Shown in pieces: positions 55,532 to 64,000 of a stretch of 64,000 nt of DNA. The notes under the pieces are model-generated. The model was not told the DNA's origin. It saw only the letters and a list, made by a program, of their open reading frames with translations, and made no database searches. The number at the start of each line of letters is the position of its first letter. Within the stretch, counting starts at the first letter, position 1. The translations under genes were made by a program, and so were the position numbers. The stretch is from Caldithrix sp. (GTDB taxonomy: Bacteria > KSB1 > UBA2214 > DYKH01): positions 4,299 to 68,298 of the forward strand of contig DYKH01000012.1 in assembly GCA_020722685.1 (NCBI GenBank), in the 5' to 3' direction.

Positions 55532-55996
55532 ATGTGCTCTATGAGGACAGATCGTTTCATTTGTTTACTGGCGCTTCTATTTGCTTGTCAGTGGGACAAA
55601 AGTGTTGGGCCATATCCAGGAGATGATCAACTGGAAATTCGCTATGGCACTTCCTTCGGTGAGTGCATTTGTCATTGCAGTAAGGTGCTTACTCTTTGCG
55701 ACGGCATCGGAACAATGACTATCTCTGCTGGGGCCAAGACGAATTGTCCCGAGATCCACCGAACCTTCACCTTGTCAGGCAAGGAATGGGTTGAGTTGGT
55801 TCAGTCGATAGATTCGCAAGCGTTAGAGGCTTTGCCCAATGTCATCGGCTGCCCGGATTGTGCGGATGGAGGCGCCGAATGGGTGGAGGTGGTGAGCAAG
55901 AGCATGAGCAAGAGAGTTACTTTCGAATATGGGGATACCGTTGATTCCATAGATGAGCTCCTGAGCAGGCTGCGAGAGATCGCGGCCGCTCCATAG
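55532..55996 (+). CDS. Cysteine-rich lipoprotein of unknown function
   Basis: The product of about 154 residues has a signal peptide ending LLFAC, a good lipobox. The mature part has several cysteines (SFGECICHCSKVLTLCDG and IGCPDCADGG), likely in disulfides outside the cytoplasm. I know similar unnamed proteins but no function. The start is uncertain: ATG 55532 or 55541 places the signal peptide at the end, while the open frame to 55469 is unsupported. The BsuPI-like gene begins 28 bases later. Confidence 0.65.
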   Translation: MCSMRTDRFICLLALLFACQWDKSVGPYPGDDQLEIRYGTSFGECICHCSKVLTLCDGIGTMTISAGAKTNCPEIHRTFTLSGKEWVELVQSIDSQALEALPNVIGCPDCADGGAEWVEVVSKSMSKRVTFEYGDTVDSIDELLSRLREIAAAP

Positions 55997-56024
55997 GGAC
56001 GACATATTCTTACAAGGAGATGTT

Positions 56025-56900
56025 ATGTTTCGAGCATATAGAAGTCCACTTTATATCTTGTGGGTCAGCCTGATTTTCTTGGCTGTAATAGGCCCTTCCT
56101 GCGACTCTATGAACGTCTTCGAGGCCACCGACCAAGCCGTGCTAACCCCCTCAACCCACATCCCCGATCAAGATGAAATATTGTTGGTCCATCTGACCGG
56201 CGGTCTTGCCGGCGTAAGCGAAACCCTGCGTGTTTTTTCCGATGGCTATGCAACTGTCGAGGGGCACGTCCTATACGCGCAAAGGAACACCCAATTGTCA
56301 GCGACCGAAATGAAGCAATTAAAAGACACGTTTGCTGAGAATGGTTTTTTTCAGCTAAAGTCCAGCTATTTTGATGCGAGGGTGATGGACGCTTTCAACT
56401 ATGACATCCGCTACGTCGACGGCAAAACCGCGCACACGGTTCAAACCAACAATTTCAGCGTGCCGGAAAATCTTTCCCGCATTATCGAGGCCGTGCACGG
56501 TTTGTTTGACCGGGTGGTGAACGACGGCTTGGCATTGGAGCTGACGGTCAGCAAAATGGAGCTCAATCCAAATGAAAGCTTGGAAATGACTCTAAAAATC
56601 ATTAATAAATCTACCAAGTCGATGACCCTCAGTTTTTCCGACGCCCAACGTTTTGATTTCATCGTAAAAATTCGCACAGAAAATTCAACGGACGTTGCCT
56701 GGAATTGGGCGCATGATAAAGTCTTCGCTCAAGTTCTTGGCTCTATTCGCTTGCAACCGGCCGAGGTCGTCGAATTCAAAGAAACCTGGAACGGTAGTGA
56801 CAATTTAGGCAATCGAGTAAAGGGCTTTGCCTACCTGAGCGCCAAGCTGCCGTCAACGCCGGGAGGAACAACCCGCGAAATTGAGATTGTCGTGCATTAG
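56025..56900 (+). CDS. BsuPI-domain lipoprotein, putative protease inhibitor
   Basis: The 291-residue protein has a signal peptide ending VIGPSC (possible lipobox, Cys26). Its N-terminal domain (about 45-165) is of unknown type. The C-terminal domain (about 170-290) resembles BsuPI, the Bacillus intracellular proteinase inhibitor, with LELTVSKMELNPNESLEMTL, SFSDAQRFDFIVKI and VAWNWAHDKVFAQ. BsuPI-like domains also occur in proteins with no known inhibitory role. The gene is followed by a serpin, which strengthens the idea of protease control. AAGGAGA six bases upstream fixes the start. Confidence 0.75.
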   Translation: MFRAYRSPLYILWVSLIFLAVIGPSCDSMNVFEATDQAVLTPSTHIPDQDEILLVHLTGGLAGVSETLRVFSDGYATVEGHVLYAQRNTQLSATEMKQLKDTFAENGFFQLKSSYFDARVMDAFNYDIRYVDGKTAHTVQTNNFSVPENLSRIIEAVHGLFDRVVNDGLALELTVSKMELNPNESLEMTLKIINKSTKSMTLSFSDAQRFDFIVKIRTENSTDVAWNWAHDKVFAQVLGSIRLQPAEVVEFKETWNGSDNLGNRVKGFAYLSAKLPSTPGGTTREIEIVVH

Positions 56901-56923
56901 CCTTATCACGGAAATAACTGAAT

Positions 56924-57058
56924 CCTGCGGAGGTTGGCCTCAATTGAATGGATCCTTGGACATTGACCGTTGAACGTTGACGATTGCTCCCTTCGAATAG
57001 TCAATGATCAACTTTCAACGTTCAATTGTCAATGGGAACCTTGAGGAACCTCCGCAGG
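56924..57058. repeat. MITE-like palindromic element
   Basis: CCTGCGGAGGTT (56924-56935) and AACCTCCGCAGG (57047-57058) are perfect 12-bp inverted ends. The interior is also a long imperfect palindrome (GACCGTTGAACGTTGACGAT against its partner near ATCAACTTTCAACGTTC). It lies between the BsuPI-like and serpin genes. A smaller relative is at 36869. Confidence 0.75.
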
Positions 57059-57084
57059 TTGGGCAAACTAGAAAGGTGGCGAAT

Positions 57085-58329
57085 ATGAAGCGTGTTTCAT
57101 TAACCTTAATGCTCATCCTCATGACCAGTCTTTCATCCAGCCGCTGTACCCGCGATTTTTCCGTAGTGCCGGTGCAAGGGCCAATAAGAGAACTGACTGT
57201 GTCTGAGCAGCAACTGGTCAAGTCAGGCGAATCGTTTGGCCTCAAGCTGTTTCAGGAGATTGTACGCTCAGACAAGGATAAAAACGTTTTCATTTCTCCC
57301 TTGAGCGTGGCCATGGCCTTGGCCATGGCCTATAATGGCGCTGCCGGTTCCACGAAAGAAGCCATGCAAACCACGCTCGGCTATGCCGGCTTGAACCGCC
57401 AAACGATAAATGAATCTTTCCAAAGCCTGATTACTCTGCTCACTCATCTCGATCCCAAGGTCAAATTTCAGATTGCAAATTCTATTTGGTATCGTCAGGA
57501 CTTTACGGTCGAGCAAGAATTTATAGACTGGAATAGGACCTATTTTGATGCATTGGTCCGCGGTCTGGATTTTGGCAGCCCGGATGCCCCAAATGTCATC
57601 AATGCCTGGGTGAAGGAGAACACCAACGGGAAGATCACCAAAATCATAGACCAAATCAAGCGAGAAGACTTGATGTTCCTCATCGACGCCATATATTTCA
57701 AAGGCACATGGACCTACGAGTTTAAGAAGGATGCTACGATGGATGATTGGTTCGTCCTACTTGACGGCACCAGAGCGTCCTGCAAAATGATGCGGCAGTC
57801 TAACGATTTTAAGTATCTTGAAACCGAAGATTTTCAAGCCGTCGATTTGCCCTATAGTGACGGCGACTTTTCAATGACCATTCTGTTGCCCAGAGTGGGA
57901 AAATCAATTGACGGCTTGATTGAAAAGATGGAAGCAACCACCATGTCTCAGTGGCTGGAGCAAATGAACAAAACTCATGGCTCGTTGCAATTGCCAAAAT
58001 TCAAACTTGAATGGGAGTTGAAGCTGAACGACGTACTGACAAAGCTGGGTATGGGCATGGCTTTCATTCCATACCAGGCGGATTTTACCAACATCTTGAA
58101 ATCGCCACCGCTTTTTATCAGCTTTGTCAAGCATAAAACATTTGTGCAGGTGGATGAAGAAGGCACAGAAGCCGCGGCAGCCACAGCGGTAGGGATCGCT
58201 TTTACTTCTGTCGGTGGACCATCGGGTTTTGTCATGCGCGTGGATCGGCCGTTCCTGTTCATGATCCGCGAGCATCATTCGCAAACGGTATTGTTTGTCG
58301 GCAAAATTGTAGCGCCGGTAGCGGGATAG
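57085..58329 (+). CDS. Serpin, exported
   Basis: Serpins trap serine or cysteine proteases by a suicide mechanism. The 414-residue protein has a signal peptide (SLTLMLILMTSLSSSRC, possible lipobox), the serpin core motifs NVFISPLSVAMALAMAYNGA and AIYFKGTWTYEF, and the C-terminal VDRPFLFMIREHHSQTVLFV. The reactive-loop hinge EEGTEAAAATAVG has small residues at P12-P9 and Thr at P14 and P8, so it should be inhibitory. Counting from the hinge gives P1 near the Thr of GIAFTSVGG. AGGTGG six bases before ATG 57085 fixes the start; the open frame to 57004 translates the repeat. Confidence 0.93.
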   Translation: MKRVSLTLMLILMTSLSSSRCTRDFSVVPVQGPIRELTVSEQQLVKSGESFGLKLFQEIVRSDKDKNVFISPLSVAMALAMAYNGAAGSTKEAMQTTLGYAGLNRQTINESFQSLITLLTHLDPKVKFQIANSIWYRQDFTVEQEFIDWNRTYFDALVRGLDFGSPDAPNVINAWVKENTNGKITKIIDQIKREDLMFLIDAIYFKGTWTYEFKKDATMDDWFVLLDGTRASCKMMRQSNDFKYLETEDFQAVDLPYSDGDFSMTILLPRVGKSIDGLIEKMEATTMSQWLEQMNKTHGSLQLPKFKLEWELKLNDVLTKLGMGMAFIPYQADFTNILKSPPLFISFVKHKTFVQVDEEGTEAAAATAVGIAFTSVGGPSGFVMRVDRPFLFMIREHHSQTVLFVGKIVAPVAG

Positions 58330-58366
58330 TCGAAGCTTAGTCCATCTGGAAGGAGGGTCGAGATCA

Positions 58367-58801
58367 ATGCTTAGAAACTGTTTCCTTGGTGGGATCATTG
58401 CCGTTCTTGCTTGGTCCTTCTTCTCTTGCGAAACGCGGAAAAGCCTGACTGAGCCGGAGAGTTCGGGTTACAAGGCAATGGTTCGCGGGATGTGGCAGGC
58501 AACATCCCGCGATATCGCCAATCGCTCCGACCCAGATCTCATTTTCTATAATTGGTACTCATTTAGCCCGACATCAGACTCTGATAGCATTTTCGTGACG
58601 TACGACAATGGCAGAGCCTGCACCTCAGCGCCAGGGCAAATGTTCTGGCGAGGTAGGATCCTCGTGAAATCTGAAGGTGTGACAGCCATATTTGCGGTTG
58701 AATCGAACCAAAGAATGTCCGCAAGCTTTCGCTGGAATGGCAAGACCTACACGAAGCGATTGGAAAAAATGCGGGACGATCCAATTGAAAGCTGTTTATA
58801 A
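58367..58801 (+). CDS. Small lipoprotein of unknown function
   Basis: The 144-residue product has a signal peptide ending SFFSC, a lipobox, and a small beta-rich domain (MFWRGRILVKSEGVTAIFAV) with one further cysteine pair. I do not recognise the family. GGAGGG upstream of the ATG is good. It lies 37 bases after the serpin gene and 57 before the DUF2330 gene. Confidence 0.65.
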   Translation: MLRNCFLGGIIAVLAWSFFSCETRKSLTEPESSGYKAMVRGMWQATSRDIANRSDPDLIFYNWYSFSPTSDSDSIFVTYDNGRACTSAPGQMFWRGRILVKSEGVTAIFAVESNQRMSASFRWNGKTYTKRLEKMRDDPIESCL

Positions 58802-58858
58802 GAATTAGTTGCAAACGCAAGCAATCCGGTCGATTTCCACAATAGGAGGCGAGCAAAC

Positions 58859-60193
58859 ATGAAAAAACGTGGCATTCTCTCGAACAGGATCATTTTTTTA
58901 GGCGCGCTGTTAGCACTGTCTTTAGCATATCCGAGACGAGTATCCGCAGATGGCGCTTTTTTCTACGACGTTGAAGTTGAAAAACTTGGAAACTCGGCCG
59001 AATCGCCTAATCAACGCGCCCTCATTATCCACGATGGCGAAAAAGAAACTTTGGTGCTGCAGGTAAAATACTCAGGGAACGTGGAGAATTTCGCCTGGGT
59101 TGTGCCGATACCTGTTTTGCCAGAAGAAAATTCCATAACAACCGACTCAGATTCGATCTTTCAAAAGCTCCACGACGTGACGCAACCGAGATTGTATAAG
59201 ATCAAAGGACGTGATGGCTGGGGTAAGCTGGGCGGAGGAGGTGATGGTCCTGAGGATGTAGCCGAAATTGTACCTAAGATGGGGATTCAGGTTTGGGAAC
59301 GACTCCAGGTTGGGCCGTATGCGGTTGCCGTACTTTCCGGTTCATCCTCTCAAGCTTTGATCGACTGGCTTACCTCCAACGGCTACCACTTTCCTAAGGA
59401 AGCGAGTTCCACCGTCGATTTTTATGTTCGCAAGAACTGGTACTTTTTGGCCAGCCGGGTGACAGTCCAATCTGCACTTCCCAAATCGAATTCAATGTTT
59501 CAGGCAGGGTTGCCCGCCCTTAAGATGACTTTCAAAACCGAGAAGCCCGTCTTCCCGCTGCGGATTTCCGAGCTTTCCTCAGCGAAGGAGAATGAAATCG
59601 AATTGTACGTTGCTGCGCCCCATCGCATGGCCTGTGAGAGCTATCAAAGCGCAGCAATGCAGCGCGATGAAGTGCAAAGATTGATCGAGGACCAAATAGA
59701 CGAAAACAAACCCAGCTCCTCAACAGGCCTTGCCTGCGCCTGCAAACGGGTCATGGATCCCGGCGACGAGGAACCCGAATATGACTATGAGGGTATTTTT
59801 CGCAATAAGGTTGCCTCATTTGACAGACCGACATTCATCGTCGAATGCGCAGTCTCATTTTATGTTTTTTCTGATCCTTACCACGACACTTTTCATGGCT
59901 ATTTCAAGGATTATTTCGCTCCCGATACACATTTTTGGCTGACCCGCTTCCGCACTTTTTTGCCACCAGACGGCATGCAGGATGACGTGACCTTCATCGC
60001 TGACCCCAACGGAGACGAGTGGCTCATGCTGTATGTCTACATTGAGGAAGAGTCTCCTAACTCTTGGTCGGCAGCCGCCATTAGTTTTCCAGGCATTTTC
60101 ATGCTGCCACTTTTCTTTGTGCGAAAAATCAGGAAACGTTATTCTCGACAATTGACTCTCAGTATCTTGCTCATCATTCTGGCAACAGCATAA
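58859..60193 (+). CDS. DUF2330 protein
   Basis: The 444-residue protein has a signal peptide (IIFLGALLALSLAYPRRVSA) followed at once by DGAFFYDVEVEKL and, later, VENFAWVVPIPVLPEENS, the mark of DUF2330. A second hydrophobic segment near the C-terminus (ISFPGIFMLPLFFVRKIRKR, then SILLIILATA) anchors it. DUF2330 proteins are exported, have no known activity, and are common in environmental diderms. A CACKRV cysteine pair is in the middle. AGGAGG nine bases upstream supports the ATG. Confidence 0.85.
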   Translation: MKKRGILSNRIIFLGALLALSLAYPRRVSADGAFFYDVEVEKLGNSAESPNQRALIIHDGEKETLVLQVKYSGNVENFAWVVPIPVLPEENSITTDSDSIFQKLHDVTQPRLYKIKGRDGWGKLGGGGDGPEDVAEIVPKMGIQVWERLQVGPYAVAVLSGSSSQALIDWLTSNGYHFPKEASSTVDFYVRKNWYFLASRVTVQSALPKSNSMFQAGLPALKMTFKTEKPVFPLRISELSSAKENEIELYVAAPHRMACESYQSAAMQRDEVQRLIEDQIDENKPSSSTGLACACKRVMDPGDEEPEYDYEGIFRNKVASFDRPTFIVECAVSFYVFSDPYHDTFHGYFKDYFAPDTHFWLTRFRTFLPPDGMQDDVTFIADPNGDEWLMLYVYIEEESPNSWSAAAISFPGIFMLPLFFVRKIRKRYSRQLTLSILLIILATA

Positions 60194-60245
60194 GGCAAAA
60201 GCCAATTAGCTTTGGAAGTATATGTTTAGTCAAGTGAATCATCCC

Positions 60246-60340
60246 GTCATTTCGAGCGGAGCGAGAAATCTGTGAGCAACGAAATTGAACTGTACCGCAG
60301 AACCGGAAGGGACAGATTCCTCCCCCCGGTCGGAATGACG
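60246..60340. repeat. REP-like palindromic repeat, family 2, copy 2
   Basis: It starts CGTCATTTCGAGCGGAGCGA with GAAATCTGT next, and ends ACAGATTCCTCC ... GGTCGGAATGACG, an imperfect inverted repeat in the 191-base gap before the next gene. Confidence 0.7.
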
Positions 60341-60384
60341 CGCATTGCTTCAGTTGACCAAAATCTTACGACTGGAGAAGAACC

Positions 60385-61623
60385 TTGAAGCGTGCTATTC
60401 ACATCTCAATCGCATTAGCGTTGATACTCTGGGAAATGGGTGTTTGCCAGGAAAATCTGCAAGCTCTTGATGCAGCTTATAAAGCCGGCAGCACTCGCGC
60501 GCTCTCCATGGGCGGCGTCTACATTGCGACCAATCGAGGTGTGGAAGCGCTCGTTGGCAACCCGGGAGGTCTTGCGCGAATCAATGGCCGGCAACTTTCC
60601 CTGCAGGGAGCGGCGCAGATTTACCGCAAGTCGGACTTGGATGAGGCTGAGTACAAGAAAAGAATGGGCTACTTCGAATACGCCATCAAGTATGGCATGC
60701 AGTATCAGTTCAAGAATATCGGCCTTGCTTTTCCAATATCCATCCCCAACACCAAAATTAGGCTGGCCGGCGCGGTCGGCTATCACACCTTTTATGACTG
60801 GGACTACAATAGAACCGTGAAATCTTGGAAGTGGGACGGGATCGCACATTTCGTAAAGGAGAAACAAAACCGCCGAACTCGGGGGCTACTAGACGTGCTT
60901 TCTTTTGGTTTTGGCGCGGCTATCTCAGAGAAAGGGTCCTTTGGTATTTCTGTAAATTTTCCTTTATGGAGAAGGTATGACCAAACAGCAGTGATAATGT
61001 CCACTTTGTACAACTCTGAATCGCGGGAAGAATGGGACGTTTCTGCGGATCGCTTTGTCCAATTGGGCGGTCTTTTTCGCTTGACATCAAGATGGGCCGT
61101 AGGCATCTCGGCCTTGATGAAGCATGGTTTTGTAATAGAGAATGGCAAGTCCGAAAATAACTATGATGGCGAGGTGCATAGGTCTCGAATCGACCGCAAA
61201 ACCCAATGGGAAATCCCTTCCGTCATCGATCTGGGTATTTCGTGTAGAGTGAAAGCCAATCTTCTGGTAGCGTGCGATATCCAGAGTAGAGCTTGGGAAA
61301 ATATCAAAATCAACGACCTTTCCCTCGGTAAGGCCAAGAATGGAAATGCTTACCGGTTTGGCCTCGAATATGGGCAAAAGGCCCTCTTTCGGACAGGATT
61401 CGCTTTGGACCGATTGCCAGTTTTAGATGCTGACGATCAGCCAGTAGACCTAAAGAACGTGACTGCGGGCGTCGGCCTTAAATTCAATCGCTTACTTCTT
61501 GACCTCGGTGCGTCCTATAAATTTGTCACGTTCGAAGTGGAGAGATGGAACTCGAGGTGGGACTACCGTATTCGTGAGCTAATGATCCATACGACTCTTA
61601 CCTATGGAGGATTTGAAAGATGA
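60385..61623 (+). CDS. PorV/FadL-like outer-membrane barrel protein
   Basis: The 412-residue protein has a signal peptide and, just after it, STRALSMGGVYIATNRGVEA with LVGNPGGLA. This is the N-terminal pattern of PorV/OMPP1-FadL-like barrels of the FCB group. The rest is alternating beta strands. The role may be transport or attachment of surface proteins. The start is TTG at 60385 with GGAG eight bases upstream; there is no better ATG. Its stop overlaps the DUF3160 start by four bases, so the two are coupled. Confidence 0.72.
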   Translation: MKRAIHISIALALILWEMGVCQENLQALDAAYKAGSTRALSMGGVYIATNRGVEALVGNPGGLARINGRQLSLQGAAQIYRKSDLDEAEYKKRMGYFEYAIKYGMQYQFKNIGLAFPISIPNTKIRLAGAVGYHTFYDWDYNRTVKSWKWDGIAHFVKEKQNRRTRGLLDVLSFGFGAAISEKGSFGISVNFPLWRRYDQTAVIMSTLYNSESREEWDVSADRFVQLGGLFRLTSRWAVGISALMKHGFVIENGKSENNYDGEVHRSRIDRKTQWEIPSVIDLGISCRVKANLLVACDIQSRAWENIKINDLSLGKAKNGNAYRFGLEYGQKALFRTGFALDRLPVLDADDQPVDLKNVTAGVGLKFNRLLLDLGASYKFVTFEVERWNSRWDYRIRELMIHTTLTYGGFER

Positions 61624-64000
61624 AGCTCAGAAGCCTTTTGGGGACAATCTGCTTTTTCTGCATCGGGCACAATGCTCAATCGCAAATGATCGCCGACATC
61701 ACCCAGCCGGTGCAGACCGAGTTTGGCACTTATCGGCCGCATTTGGTGACGATCAAGTCGAATGCTCCGGCCTGCGATCCCGGGGAAAACTTGGAGAAGG
61801 TGGTCAACTTGGGCGATTATACCTTCTCCGCGCAAGAGCTGGCGCTGTTGAAACAGAATCATTTTGTTGTAGCGCCGGCGACGCGAGATGACCCTTGGAG
61901 CGAGGCCACCGGCTACAACGAGATATTCGACATCTACAACGAATGCCGCGAGCAGGGCATCCCCATTTTTGTCACCAGCGACGCCATGCTGCACACCTTT
62001 CATCTCTGCTTCGACTACATCCTGAAAACCTGCGAGGAAAAACGCTTCATCGGCCAACTGAACGGGCTGCTGGACGCTTTTCTGGCGGAAACGCAACGGC
62101 AGTATGAGGCCACGACGGAAGATGTCGTGCGCCAGGCGCTCATCAGCAATCTGAATTACCTCATCGTCGCCAAAAAGCTGCTGGACAGTACTTATGTGGA
62201 GCCAATCAACGGCGGCAAATACTTGGAGGAACTAACGCTCATCAAGGAGCATCAAGGTTTCGCCGAATCGCCCATTTTCGGCTATCCGGAAGATTACTCC
62301 CAATACATCGTCCGCGGCCATTACACCCGCAGCGATTCTCTCCGCCATTATTTCCAGTCCATGATGTGGCTGGGACAGATGACCTTTGCCTGCGCCAATG
62401 CGATGGTGCCCGAATCCATGATTCGCGATGCTACTCGCCGCGCTATCTTGCTGGTGCAAGCCATGACCAACATCCAAATCGAGGGCAGATTGGGCATGGA
62501 AGTTTGGGATGACATTTATCAGCCCACGGTCTTTTTCGTCGGCAAGAGTGATGACATCAATTTTCCCCAATATCTTTCCATCGCTCGACAAATTTATGGC
62601 GATAAATTTTCTACTCTCCCACCCGACAGCCTTGCCGATGAGGAGTTGCTGACGGCCTTTCTCGCCGAAACGGAAAAGCTGCCTGAGGCCTTGATTGGTT
62701 ACTCTGAGCTTCAACCGCAAAAGGGCTTCCGTTTCATGGGCCAACGTTTCATCCCTGATTCATACATTTTGGATGAAGTGGTTTTTTCCAAAATCTCTGA
62801 TGCGCGGTATATGCCCAAGGGTTTGGATGTGATGGCCGTGCTGGGTTCGCAGCGGGCTCTTGACTTGCTGAAACAAACATCCGACTGGACTATTTTCCCC
62901 AGCTATCCCGCCAAGCTGGACGCATTAAAGCAGGAGTTCGCAGCTTATCCTGCTGAGAAATGGGCACAGAATGCCTATTGGAACTGGCTCTATTCGCTGA
63001 TGCCGCTTCTGGCGGTCAAAGGGACCGGCTATCCTTTCTTCATGCAAACACCGGCATGGGAGGACAAAGACCTGCTCGCCGCCTTGGCCTCCTGGGCAGA
63101 GCTGCGGCACGACACTATTCTTTATGCCAAACAAAGCGGCACCGAGACCGGCATGCCGCCCAGCGCCATCGAGAAGCAAGGCTATGTGGAACCCAATCCG
63201 CACTTTTTTGCCCGGCTGGCTTCTCTATCCGATTTTATGATCGAAGGCTTGGACAGCCGCGGATTGCTGTTTGAGAATTTCAAAACCACCTTGGAAAAAC
63301 TGTCCGCGTTGTTGCTGCAACTGAAATCCATCGCCGAAAGAGAGCTGACCAACGTGCCGCTTTCCAGCAACGACTATCTCACCGTTCTCGACGTCGGCAA
63401 GAGTCTCTACGATATCGTTACCTTCAGTCCTTGGCCAAGTGAAGGCCCCAGGCCGGGCAGCGAAGAGTCGGGCGTCGAGCCCATGCCGGTGATCGCCGAT
63501 GTGCACACCGACACCAATACGATGACCGTGCTGGAAGAAGGGGTGGGCTTTCCCTATGCGATCTATGTCATCTGCAACGTCGAGGGACGGCCGACCATCA
63601 CCAAGGGGGCGGGATTCTCCTACTATGAATTCACCTGGCCTATGGGCGACCGGCTGACGGACGAAAAATGGCGCCAAATGCTGGTGAGCGATGAGCCTCC
63701 GCAGCCGCCTTCCTGGATCGACAGTTTTTTTTCCAAGGAGCAAACCAGGGCATCCTCGAAACCGGATTTCTACTATTGGCAAAAGCCGGCCAGCATATCT
63801 GTGGACGTGGTAATCAATCCCGAAACTGTGAAGGTTGGTGACCTGGTGCAGCTTTCAATTTCCATTCACGGGGAAGTATGGAATCCCCCGACTCCCTCGG
63901 TTTGGGTTACCACGCCGTCGGGTGAAAAGCTGCAAATAACCGAGCTGAACCGGACGCAAACCTGTCCGCCGACCTGGACTGCTTTCATCCCAACGGCAGC
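61620..64000 (+). CDS. DUF3160 protein (partial)
   Basis: The frame from ATG 61620 is open to the window edge: 793 codons, with the end missing. A signal peptide (about 1-22, ending AQS) is followed by a long alpha-rich DUF3160 domain with NHFVVAPATRDDPWSEATGY, IPIFVTSDAMLHTFHLCFDY and AVKGTGYPFFMQTP. Near residue 740 begins an immunoglobulin-like segment (VVINPETVKVGDLVQLSISI). DUF3160 has no known activity and is frequent in KSB1, Chloroflexota and thermophile genomes. ATGA overlap with the barrel gene suggests that they act together at the cell surface. Confidence 0.88.
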   Translation, partial: MKLRSLLGTICFFCIGHNAQSQMIADITQPVQTEFGTYRPHLVTIKSNAPACDPGENLEKVVNLGDYTFSAQELALLKQNHFVVAPATRDDPWSEATGYNEIFDIYNECREQGIPIFVTSDAMLHTFHLCFDYILKTCEEKRFIGQLNGLLDAFLAETQRQYEATTEDVVRQALISNLNYLIVAKKLLDSTYVEPINGGKYLEELTLIKEHQGFAESPIFGYPEDYSQYIVRGHYTRSDSLRHYFQSMMWLGQMTFACANAMVPESMIRDATRRAILLVQAMTNIQIEGRLGMEVWDDIYQPTVFFVGKSDDINFPQYLSIARQIYGDKFSTLPPDSLADEELLTAFLAETEKLPEALIGYSELQPQKGFRFMGQRFIPDSYILDEVVFSKISDARYMPKGLDVMAVLGSQRALDLLKQTSDWTIFPSYPAKLDALKQEFAAYPAEKWAQNAYWNWLYSLMPLLAVKGTGYPFFMQTPAWEDKDLLAALASWAELRHDTILYAKQSGTETGMPPSAIEKQGYVEPNPHFFARLASLSDFMIEGLDSRGLLFENFKTTLEKLSALLLQLKSIAERELTNVPLSSNDYLTVLDVGKSLYDIVTFSPWPSEGPRPGSEESGVEPMPVIADVHTDTNTMTVLEEGVGFPYAIYVICNVEGRPTITKGAGFSYYEFTWPMGDRLTDEKWRQMLVSDEPPQPPSWIDSFFSKEQTRASSKPDFYYWQKPASISVDVVINPETVKVGDLVQLSISIHGEVWNPPTPSVWVTTPSGEKLQITELNRTQTCPPTWTAFIPTA

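Overview
The window looks like chromosomal DNA of a diderm bacterium. It has many lipoproteins, two Omp85-family outer-membrane proteins, a TamA/TamB pair, L,D-transpeptidases and a large SprA-like outer-membrane protein. DUF2330 and DUF3160 proteins, together with the SprA-like protein, point towards the FCB side of the tree (candidate phylum KSB1, Calditrichota or relatives). That placement is inference from gene content; there is no rRNA in the window to settle it. No tRNA, rRNA, CRISPR array, transposase or phage gene was seen. TGA is an ordinary stop codon in many of the genes.

Layout. 1-5 kb: the start of a secreted esterase-like lipoprotein, DNA primase (dnaG) and a divergent long-chain acyl-CoA ligase. 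5-17.3 kb, minus strand: a D-lyxose isomerase-like cupin, a GAF-GAF-adenylate cyclase, a secreted Ntn hydrolase, and a core run tilS-hpt-ftsH-TPR protein-folP-cdaA that includes the c-di-AMP synthase. 17.7-21.6 kb, plus strand: a helical lipoprotein followed by two L,D-transpeptidases and a third related but catalytically empty protein. I regard this as the most interesting unit in the window, a possible Braun-lipoprotein-like envelope tether. 21.6-27.8 kb, minus strand: TMEM14-like protein, TamA and TamB. 28.3-30 kb: a second acyl-CoA ligase. 30-41.4 kb, minus strand: a VWA-domain gene cut by an in-frame TGA, a Tat-exported Gfo/Idh/MocA protein, a DUF5696-like glycosidase-type protein, an Omp85 protein, a 1142-residue SprA-like outer-membrane protein and an NHL-repeat protein.

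41.5-50 kb: a membrane protein, an NlpC/P60 hydrolase, an RlmD-type RNA methyltransferase, inorganic pyrophosphatase, a TerC-family protein, about 1.2 kb with no convincing gene, two small proteins with strong ribosome binding sites, and GH77 4-alpha-glucanotransferase. 50-55.2 kb, minus strand: a translationally coupled trio (MocA-like nucleotidyltransferase, methyltransferase, secreted protein), a TylF-like methyltransferase, a TfoX-N protein and a fused cysteine peptidase/amidase. 55.5-64 kb, plus strand: a run of exported proteins (Cys-rich lipoprotein, BsuPI-like lipoprotein, serpin, small lipoprotein, DUF2330, PorV/FadL-like barrel, DUF3160 running off the right edge).

Four families of short palindromic repeats sit in the intergenic gaps. 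Several genes appear to use TTG or GTG starts. Where a long N-terminal extension lacked support, I chose an internal start with a better ribosome binding site or signal peptide and say so in the entry.
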